A stretch of DNA of 64,000 nt, taken from contig JADJMO010000003.1 in assembly GCA_016709545.1 (NCBI GenBank), forward strand, positions 124,001 to 188,000, in the 5' to 3' direction. A program made the translations under genes and the position numbers. Source of the stretch: Myxococcales bacterium (GTDB lineage Bacteria > Myxococcota_A > Polyangia > Polyangiales > JADJMO01). Of the stretch, positions 57,293-64,000 are shown piece after piece; within the stretch, counting starts at the first letter, position 1; each line of letters starts with the position of its first letter. Below the pieces are notes generated by a model that saw nothing but the letters and a program-made list of their open reading frames with translations, had not been told where the DNA came from and made no database searches.

Positions 57293-57961
57293 ATGAGCGC
57301 TGGCGTTCCGCCTCGTCCGGCCCGTCCAGGCCCCCAGGTCGCGCCCGCGCCGCGTGGCCGCGGGGGTGCACGCAAGGGCGCAGGCCGCCCTCGCAAGCAG
57401 GGCAGCGAGTCGCACCGCCGTCGCCCCGACGCTTCGCCCGACCACCCCCAACACGTCACCCTCCGCGTCGCCAAGGGGGTCTGGAACCTGCGCGCCGAGC
57501 GGTGTTTCCGGCCGCTGCGGCGCGCTTTCGGCGCCCTCGCGCAGCGGGGCTTCCGCATCGTCCATTACTCCATCCAGGGCAACCACGTGCACCTCGTGGT
57601 CGAGGTCGAAGGTCACCGCGCCTTCACCACCGGCCTGCGCGCGCTCGCCGCCCACGTCACCCACGCGCTCCACCGCGTCATGGGCCGCGGTGGCCGCGTG
57701 CTCGCCTCGCGCACCCACGCGCGCGCCCTCCACACGCCATCCGAGGTTCGCACCGTTCTCCGCTACGTGCTCCGCAACCGCACGCACCACATCCCGGCCG
57801 ACGTGGCGCTCGACCCGTTCTCCACGGCGCCCTTCTTCGACGACTGGGCCTCGCTCGACCTCCACCCGCCCCCACCGCACATGGGTCGATCGAGACAACG
57901 CGCCGACACGCCCCCACGCACGTGGTTACTCTCCGGAGGCTACCGCCCGTATCGCCCCTGA
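57293..57961 (+). CDS. RAYT/Y1-type transposase-like protein (copy 2)
   Basis: 222 residues. N terminus PPRPARPGPQ and AT-hook core GAGRPRK; Y1 domain with the HUH site NHVHLVVE and the catalytic-tyrosine region TPSEVRTVLRYVLRNRTHH. Paralogue of copy 1, without IS ends. It stands beside two decayed genes. A GTG at 57272 in frame is an alternative start but the promoter spacing favours the ATG. Confidence 0.8.
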   Translation: MSAGVPPRPARPGPQVAPAPRGRGGARKGAGRPRKQGSESHRRRPDASPDHPQHVTLRVAKGVWNLRAERCFRPLRRAFGALAQRGFRIVHYSIQGNHVHLVVEVEGHRAFTTGLRALAAHVTHALHRVMGRGGRVLASRTHARALHTPSEVRTVLRYVLRNRTHHIPADVALDPFSTAPFFDDWASLDLHPPPPHMGRSRQRADTPPRTWLLSGGYRPYRP

Positions 57962-57981
57962 CCGCGCGCGCCGCCCAGGGA

Positions 57982-59007
57982 CTACGTGCCGCGGACGCCG
58001 CGGAACACTCCCGAAGTGGTGCCGAAGAACACGCTCGTCGGCGAGATCGCGAGCCACGTGGGCGCCTGCGGTAGCGGGACGACGACCGGCGGCGCGGTGC
58101 CGTTCCAGCACGAGTAGCGGGGCTCGAAGCGCTCGCGGTCGGTCGAGCAAGCCCCCGCGTCGTCGCAACTGTAGGGCCGAGTGATCCAGCACGCGCCGAC
58201 GTCGTCCCAGTCGGGGTAGGTCTCGCGGAGATCGACGCTCGCCTTGGCGAAGTGACCATCCTTCTTGTCGGCAATCTGGGTCGCTCCAGACGAATCTACG
58301 TGGATCACCTTCGTGCGCAGCACGCGGATGGCGCCCTGCGTGCCAGGTCTTCCGAAGACCGCGGATGCACCTCCGGTCTTCGGCAGCCGATACAGCGTCG
58401 AGTCGTGCAGTCCGTCGAGCCAGTAGACGTCCGTCGCGTCGATGCCGAAGGACGTGAGCTCGGGCGCCTTGACGAGCACTCGCCGGCTGCCCTTCACGCG
58501 ATCGAAGGCGACGAGCTCGGCGTCGGCCACAGTGAATGCGCTGTAGTTCAGGTCCGACCGAGCCACGAACACCTCCGTCGCGTCGACGGCCGGTTGGAGA
58601 GCAAAGGCCCGGACCGTGCCGAGCGGTCGTGGCGCCTCGATGTCCTTGGTGGCGCCCAGCATCGTGATGGGCTGCCGCTCGGCGGAGGCGGGGGGCCTCC
58701 ACCACCCGACGTGTCCTGCCCACCCGAAAGGCACGGCCTCTCGCGGCCCGTCCACCGGCTGCACCCGCGTGAGCGTCCCCGTCCCGAGATCGAGCACCCA
58801 GCTGCGCCGATCTCCATCCACCAGGATGAGGTGGTTCGGCCGCGCGAACAGCCCCCGCTCGAACACCTTCTCGACCACCCGCGTGAAGCTCGGCTTCACC
58901 GGGGCCTTCGCCGACTCCTCCGGCGCAGGCAGCACCGCCTCGGGCGCGTGTCGCCGCTCTCGACAGGCACTCGCGAGGACCAGCAGCGAAGCCAGCGTCC
59001 ACCGCAT
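57982..59007 (-). CDS. Beta-propeller-like lipoprotein
   Basis: 341 residues, ATG at 59007 (MRWTLASLLVLASAC lipobox). Repeated strands with Trp/Asp-turn units (HLILVDGDRRSWVLDL, VYWLDGLHDSTLYRLPKT) suggest a propeller. Cys residues lie in the C-terminal part (YSCDDAGACSTD, YSCWNG). Function unknown. Confidence 0.75.
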   Translation of the reverse strand: MRWTLASLLVLASACRERRHAPEAVLPAPEESAKAPVKPSFTRVVEKVFERGLFARPNHLILVDGDRRSWVLDLGTGTLTRVQPVDGPREAVPFGWAGHVGWWRPPASAERQPITMLGATKDIEAPRPLGTVRAFALQPAVDATEVFVARSDLNYSAFTVADAELVAFDRVKGSRRVLVKAPELTSFGIDATDVYWLDGLHDSTLYRLPKTGGASAVFGRPGTQGAIRVLRTKVIHVDSSGATQIADKKDGHFAKASVDLRETYPDWDDVGACWITRPYSCDDAGACSTDRERFEPRYSCWNGTAPPVVVPLPQAPTWLAISPTSVFFGTTSGVFRGVRGT

Positions 59008-59026
59008 GCCGACCCCGAGAGGAGCG

Positions 59027-59494
59027 CTACTTCTTCTTCTTGGCCGGCGCGGCCTTCTTCTTCGCGCCCGCCTTCGCGGCCGTCTTCGCGGGCTCCTTGT
59101 GCTCACGCGCGCGGCGGCGCTCCGAGAGGACCTTGCGCACCTTGAAGTCGAGCTCCGGAAACTCGAACGGCTTGTCGATGCACTCGTCCGCGCCGTAGAG
59201 CGGGGAGGTCAGCTCGTTGAGCTTCTCGCCGATGCCAGTCAGCACGATGACCCCCGTGTGCTTGAGGAGGTCGTCGTCGCGGACCTCCTTGCAGACTTCC
59301 CAGCCGCTCTTGCCGGGCATCATCACGTCCAGGATCATCAGATCCGGCAGCTCGCGGCGGGCCACCGTCAGGGCCATCTCGCCGTCGCTCGCCTCGAGGA
59401 CGTTGCAGTGCATGCCCCGCAGGTGGGTGGTGACCAGGTGCAGGATGTCGGCGTCGTCGTCCGCGACCAGGATGACAGGAGTCTCGTCGACCAT
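59027..59494 (-). CDS. Single-domain response regulator with basic tail
   Basis: 155 residues. Receiver: VILVADDDAD, phosphoacceptor in LMILDVMMPGKSG, Lys in CIDKPFEF. The last ~28 residues are Ala/Lys-rich (KAGAKKKAAPAKKKK), like the C-terminal tail of histone-like proteins, and could bind nucleic acid or membranes. No output domain. It lies 40 bases upstream-side of the membrane/pseudo-AAA gene cluster, on the same strand. Confidence 0.87.
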   Translation of the reverse strand: MVDETPVILVADDDADILHLVTTHLRGMHCNVLEASDGEMALTVARRELPDLMILDVMMPGKSGWEVCKEVRDDDLLKHTGVIVLTGIGEKLNELTSPLYGADECIDKPFEFPELDFKVRKVLSERRRAREHKEPAKTAAKAGAKKKAAPAKKKK

Positions 59495-59534
59495 GGGTTC
59501 TGAGGTGGATCTGAGACTGGTGTACGACGGGCCG

Positions 59535-61856
59535 TCAACCGTGTTCGCTCCGCGGCTGTCCCGCGGCCGCGAGCGAGGCGGCGACGTCGGCCCGGCTGAG
59601 GCGCGGGCCCTTGCCGCGGGTGGCGGCCACCAGGAGCACCGTGGCGAGCTCGGCCTCGTCTCCCGGCCAGTCGTGTTCGACCAGCACGGCGAGCGCTTCT
59701 TCGGCCAGCCCGAGCGGCTCGCCCCGCAGGGAGAGCCCGAGGCGGGACAGGCGTTCCAGCGCTAGGGCCCTGAGATCCTCGATCCGCTCGACCAGCGGCG
59801 GGATGCGCACCATCGTCACACGCGCGACCACCGCCTCCGGGAACCGCGCCAGGCTCTCGAGCCCCGCCTGCGCGCCCGCGGAGGGGATGGCGAGAACGAC
59901 CCTCACGTCGACGGGGACCCCGTGCGCCTCACGGAAGGCGAGGGCGTGCGCGATCGCGTCGACCGCGGCGCCCGCGGCGCGGGGTGCCGAGAGCACGAGA
60001 AGTGTGCCCCGATCGGCGAGCTCGAGGGCCGAGGGCCTGCCGGTGAAGCGCGACTCGCCGAACTCGTGGGTCGCCGCGTCGACGACGTGCAACGGCCCGG
60101 GCAGGCCGCTCCGCGCGTGCAGGCGCGCGATCCAGGGCAGGGGATCGGCGCCGGGCGCGTGCGCGATCGCGAGGTGGGTGCGCTCCTTGGCCTGCCGGTC
60201 GAGCACGTCGAGGGCCGCGCGCGATCCGGGCGCGTAGCCGCCCACCGAGAGCGGCTCCGCGAGCGGCGCCGAGGCCCCCGCCAGCGCGTGCTCGGCGCGG
60301 GCGGCGCGGTCCTGCGCGCGATCGAGCAGCGTCTCGAGCTCACGAGCGTGGCGGTCGCGGTGCTCGGCGCGAGCGTTCGCGCGGGCGAGCGCTCCGGCGA
60401 GCGCGACCCGCGCGGTGACCGCGTCGGCCATCGCGCGCAGCACGCGCGCCTCGCGCAGGCCGAGGTGGCGCGCGTCGACGCCGTCCGGCAGCACGAGCAG
60501 GCCCTCGAGGTCGCCACCTTCGCTCGCCGCGACCACCGCGGCCGCCTCCTGCGCCTGGCACCACGCGAGCGCGACGCGGAGATCGGCGCCCCGCACCTGG
60601 CGGGCCTCGAGCACCTCGACGCGCAGCACGCCGAGCGGCTCGCGCGCCAGCAGATCGAGCAGCGCCGCGGGCACGATGCGCGCGATCTCCGAAGGAGCGT
60701 CGGGGTCGAGGTCGGCGTCGCGCGGCGTGCGCGTGCGGGGCTCGCCGGCCGCGTCGAGCGTGATCTCGCGCAGCGGCGACACCAGGAGCAGACGGGGCGT
60801 CGCCACGTGCCGCGGATCCGCGGACGGCCCGGCGAGCACGCGCAGCCCGCGCAAGGCGGCGCGCGCGAGGTCGCGCTCGTCGGTCGCGTGGGCGGCGGCC
60901 TCCGCCGAGGCGAGCGCCGCGAGCGCGGGCGGGCGACCGAGCAGGAGCCGCGAGAGGCCGAGCAGCGACAGCCCGAGCACGGCGCCGAGCAACACCCCGA
61001 TGCGGCCCTGCCAGCCCGCGGGCGAGAAGCCGGACAGCTCGACGGCCAAGGCCCCGAACACGAGGAGCGCCCACGCGCCTGCCACGCGCGCGAACGTCAC
61101 GATCGGGTCGCGCGCGAGCAGCGCCACGAGCGCCGCGAGCGCGAGGCTCGCGCCCACGCCGGCGGCGGCCGAAGGGACGGGCAGCGGCCCCGCCACCGTC
61201 AGCGCGAGCAGGCTCGCGAAGGTGAGGGGCGCCGTGATCAGCAAGAGGTCGTAGCGCTCGCGCGCGCCGAGCTCGAGGCGGTTCCGCGCGGCGTTCCGCG
61301 CCACGAGCACCACCGTCGCGAGGACGATCGCGACCACGAGCCCGAGCTCGACCTGCCGGGCGCCGAACCGCGCGTCGCGGGCCACCGCGTGCACGCCGGC
61401 CTGCAGCGCGCCGAGCACGTAGAGGCCGACCACGGCATTCGCCCCGGCGGTCGCGCGCTTCGGGCCCGCTGCCCCGACCCCACCGAGCCCGGTGATGCTC
61501 GCGAGGAGACGCACGCCGAGCGCGCCGGCGAGCGCCCCCGCCGCCGAGCTCGCGGCGACGACCCAGGGGCGATCGACGCGGGTGATCCAGGGGAGGAAGG
61601 CGATGGTGAGCGCCGCGAGCGTGGCCCGCGACAGGCGCCGCGGCTCCTTGGGCAGGTCGTCGATCGCGGGCGCGAGGAGGCGCAGGACGACGAGCGGGGC
61701 GAACGCGATCGCGAGCCGCAGCCCTACGCTGCCGGTCTGACCGTCGCGCACGATCAGCGCGCCGACGTAGGCGACCGGTGCGTAGAGCGAGATGGCGCCG
61801 AGGGGGGACCCGGGCGTGCGTTCGACGGCCGCGCCCTCTGCGCGGAGGTCGGTCAC
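59535..61856 (-). CDS. Multi-TM protein with a degenerate NtrC-like AAA domain
   Basis: 773 residues from a GTG that overlaps the kinase stop (GTGA). About ten hydrophobic segments to ~residue 320, then a cytoplasmic GAF-like/coiled region. The last ~180 residues align with the core of sigma54 activators (GTLLVLSAP, VPVDVRVVLA, IPPLVERIEDLRALAL, LVEHDWPGDEAELATVL) but lack the Walker A Lys, the Walker B DE and GAFTGA. Hence not an ATPase. Probably a scaffold for a phospho-signalling complex with the Ser/Thr kinase gene upstream. Confidence 0.8.
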   Translation of the reverse strand: MTDLRAEGAAVERTPGSPLGAISLYAPVAYVGALIVRDGQTGSVGLRLAIAFAPLVVLRLLAPAIDDLPKEPRRLSRATLAALTIAFLPWITRVDRPWVVAASSAAGALAGALGVRLLASITGLGGVGAAGPKRATAGANAVVGLYVLGALQAGVHAVARDARFGARQVELGLVVAIVLATVVLVARNAARNRLELGARERYDLLLITAPLTFASLLALTVAGPLPVPSAAAGVGASLALAALVALLARDPIVTFARVAGAWALLVFGALAVELSGFSPAGWQGRIGVLLGAVLGLSLLGLSRLLLGRPPALAALASAEAAAHATDERDLARAALRGLRVLAGPSADPRHVATPRLLLVSPLREITLDAAGEPRTRTPRDADLDPDAPSEIARIVPAALLDLLAREPLGVLRVEVLEARQVRGADLRVALAWCQAQEAAAVVAASEGGDLEGLLVLPDGVDARHLGLREARVLRAMADAVTARVALAGALARANARAEHRDRHARELETLLDRAQDRAARAEHALAGASAPLAEPLSVGGYAPGSRAALDVLDRQAKERTHLAIAHAPGADPLPWIARLHARSGLPGPLHVVDAATHEFGESRFTGRPSALELADRGTLLVLSAPRAAGAAVDAIAHALAFREAHGVPVDVRVVLAIPSAGAQAGLESLARFPEAVVARVTMVRIPPLVERIEDLRALALERLSRLGLSLRGEPLGLAEEALAVLVEHDWPGDEAELATVLLVAATRGKGPRLSRADVAASLAAAGQPRSEHG

Positions 61857-63777
61857 GTCTTCCTCGGGGCCTTCGCGCAGCGGAAACCGATGCGCGGATC
61901 GCGCCGGGATTCGGGCCACGCCTCGCGCGCCCACGCCCGCAGCGCGTCCCAGTCGTGGCGGAACGAGCCGCCGCGCACCCAGCGGCGCGGCTGGTCGTCG
62001 TCGTCCATGATCTCGGGCCAGGGCGCCGTCTTGGGGGCGGGCGTCGAGGTCCACTCGGCGACGTTGCCCGCGAGGTGCACGACCCCCTCGGGGTTCTCGC
62101 CCGTCGGCGCGGCGTCGGTCGCGACCGGGCCCGCGGGCGCCTTGCTCGGGTCGTCGGTGAACACCGCGTTGGCGGCGCCCGGCTTGGCGTTGCCCCACGG
62201 GAACGCGCGCCCCGCGAGGCCCGCGGCGGCGAGCTCCCACTCGGCGTCGGTGGGCAGGCGCGCCTTCTCGAAGGCGCAGAACGCCTCGGCCTCCTTGGCG
62301 GTCACCGAGGTGACGGGCATGGTCCCCGACACCTCGACCTTGCGGCACTTGCCGATCGCGACACACGCGTCCCAGCGCTTGCCGGAGACCTCCTCGCGAT
62401 CGAGCACGAAGGTCTTGACCGTGAGCGTCTCGCCGGGGCACGCCGCCTTGTGCGCCGGGTCGTCGACGTTGCAGTCGGGCGGGCCGCGACGGAGCTTGCC
62501 GCCGAGGATGCACGCCTCGTGCGGCTGGAGCTCTCCGCACGGGGTCTTCTCGGCGCTCGCCGACGTGGAGGGCGAGGCGCTCGTGGTCGGCACCGTGCTG
62601 GCCGACATCGAGTGCGACGCGAGCGGCTTGGCCGACGACAGCGGGCGCGGCGAGAACAGCGGCTGCACGAGGAACGCGGCGCCGCCGACGATCCCGCCGA
62701 GCGCGAGGAAGGCGATCCACTTGGTCGCGCCGCTGCTCGCGGCCACTGACGACGCGGGCGCGCTCTCCGGCGGGGGCGGGGGCGGACGGCGCGGTCCGGC
62801 GCCGGTCTTCTCCGTCATCGCGCCCTCGTGGTTGCGCTGCGTGGGCGCGAACGGCAGCGAGGCCGCGGCCTTCTCGGTGCGCGGCGCGGCCGGGAGCTGC
62901 GGCGAGGGCAGGGTCGCCGGCGAGAGCGGTCGCGCCATGGTGGCGGGGCTCGGCGCCGGCGCGTCGTTCGGGCGCGTGGTCGCGGCCTCGTCCTCTTGCT
63001 CGACGTGGCCCTGCGAGGCCTGCACGAGCGCCGAGAAGAACGCGCGCACGTCCGGGTATCGGGCCTCGGGCCGGATCGCGAGGCCCTTCTTGACCACGTT
63101 GTCGACCGCGCTCGAGAGGTCGTCGCGGTGCTTGCGCACCGACGGTCGCTCCGTGGCCATGCAGGTCGCGAACATCACTTCGCGCAGGGATTCGCCCGCG
63201 AACGGCGCCTCGCCGGTGAGCGCCGAGAACACGATGGCCGCGAGCGCGAACTGGTCGGCGCGGTGGTCGACGACGCCGAAGTCGCGCGCATACTGCTCGG
63301 GCGCCGCGAACCCCACCGAGAGCCCCGTGCTCTTGAGGGTGGTGGTCTTGACGCCCGAGTCGTGGCTCCACCGCGCGACGCCGAAGTCGAGCACCTTCAC
63401 CGCGCGGTCGCGGCCGACCATCACGTTGCTCGGAGGGGCAGGGGGCCGACGCGGGCGAGGAAGGCGTCGAGGGTCTCGCCCTCGATCCACTCGAGCACGA
63501 GGTAGGGGGTGCCGTCGTCGAGGTGCGCGGCGTCGGAGAGCTGGACGATCGCCGGGTGGCGCATGCGCACGAGGAGCTTGGCCTCCTGGCCGAAGCGCGC
63601 GCGCGCCTCGGGGCTCGACTCGAGGAGCTCGGCCCGCAGCACCTTGATGGCGACCGGGACGCCGAGCGCCACGGCCTCGGCCTCGTAGACGAGCCCGAAG
63701 CCGCCTTCGGCCACGATCCGACGCACCTCGTAGCGGCGGTCGATCGTCGTGCCGACGAGCCCGAGCGGATCGCGCAT
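61853..63777 (-). CDS. Ser/Thr kinase with FGE-type sulfatase-modifying domain (internal deletion)
   Basis: Kinase N lobe: YEVRRIVAEGGFGLVYEAEA, VAIKVL Lys. Near 63430 the frame is lost and the segment that should contain the HRDxKPxN loop is missing: the chain jumps from GPLP to PSNVMVGRDRAVKVLDFG, which is the DFG region. Then the C lobe, a Pro/Ser linker, one transmembrane helix (KWIAFLALGGIVGGAAFLV), and an FGE/SUMF1-like domain (MPVTSVTAKEAEAFCAFEKA, RLPTDAEWELAAAG, GNVAEW, WVRGGSF, IGFRCAKA). A TTG at 63813 is an alternative start. About 30 residues must be absent if functional. Confidence 0.85.
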
Positions 63778-63809
63778 CGACTGCCCGGTCGGACTGCCGT
63801 GGTCCCGCG

Positions 63810-64000
63810 TCAAGCGTCCCCCTTCGCCGCGGCGCCGAGGAGGTCGCCGAGGGCGGCGAGGTGCGCCGCCGTGGTGCCGCAGCAGCCCCCGAGCACCGAG
63901 GCCCCGCGCATGCGCCCGGCGGCGGCCGCGAACACCGCTGCGTCTTCGGGCCAGACCAGCAACTCGCCGCTCGCCCCACCCAAGGCCATCGGGAGCCCCG
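63810..64000 (-). CDS. Homocysteine S-methyltransferase-family protein (5' partial)
   Basis: Only the last 62 residues are in the window. The zinc/Cys motif VLGGCCGTTAAHLAAL near the C terminus is diagnostic of the Hcy-binding family (MmuM, MetH N-domain). The gene continues past the right edge. Its stop lies directly before the kinase gene. Confidence 0.8.
   Translation of the reverse strand, partial: GLPMALGGASGELLVWPEDAAVFAAAAGRMRGASVLGGCCGTTAAHLAALGDLLGAAAKGDA

Noticed and set aside
61857..63371. Extension of the pseudo-AAA ORF upstream through the kinase region
   Set aside because: It overlaps the kinase frame in another phase and has Arg/Ala-rich shadow composition; the GTG at 61856 is the real start.

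Overview
The window is high-GC, densely coded DNA that looks like a myxobacterium (Myxococcota, most like the Polyangiales). The reasons are four Arg-tailed MYXO-CTERM sorting signals, many lipoproteins with Asp/Thr/Ala-rich linkers, kelch/Cys-rich surface proteins, many two-component and Ser/Thr-kinase proteins, and third-position GC so strong that most frames are open. I see no rRNA, tRNA, CRISPR array, prophage or intact insertion sequence.

Layout. 1-2136: end of a kelch/Cys-rich surface protein. 2284-4975: RtcB-type RNA ligase and a radical SAM/SPASM enzyme. 5001-7633: an NtrC-type regulator and its histidine kinase. 7714-9939: a small membrane protein and GpmI. 9978-12639: LysR regulator, threonine synthase and a zinc-ribbon protein. 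12742-14382: a receiver protein and a SPOR protein. 14410-15876: Baeyer-Villiger-type monooxygenase. 16021-20146: VWA lipoprotein, OmpA-family protein, lipoprotein. 20208-22321: signal peptidase I and a lipoprotein. 22323-25492: a tripartite ABC export or lipoprotein-release system. 25546-27776: papain-like lipoprotein and an RMD1/DUF155 protein. 27906-32060: YceI plus a four-gene CxxCH cytochrome/porin-like operon. 32085-33108: WGR-SMI1-WGR protein. 33152-40310: a very large kelch/Cys-rich MYXO-CTERM protein, a fatty-acid desaturase and a DUF4114 MYXO-CTERM protein. 40538-42993: carA and pyrC, divergent from a glycogen-synthase-like gene. 44576-48711: lipoproteins, a RAYT-like transposase and an SGNH hydrolase. 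48729-51826: uvrC and rsgA. 51827-55787: a DUF362, thioredoxin-like and HPt/CheA-type kinase cluster. 55848-57961: two decayed genes, a lipase-like gene and a second RAYT. 57982-64000: lipoprotein, receiver, a membrane protein with a pseudo-AAA domain, a Ser/Thr kinase with an FGE domain, and the end of a homocysteine methyltransferase.

Two cautions. First, at least fifteen genes or segments are broken by one- or two-base shifts whose flanks join into one conserved protein. This fits uncorrected long-read indels better than mass gene decay, and such genes are annotated across the break. Second, rsgA, the Ser/Thr kinase and an SRPBCC gene lack whole internal segments, which is harder to explain.

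The most interesting items are the envelope cytochrome/porin operon, the two RAYT genes with identical, apparently leaderless promoter architecture, the membrane-anchored degenerate NtrC-like domain next to the FGE kinase, the WGR-SMI1-WGR protein, and the DUF362/thioredoxin/HPt-kinase cluster.
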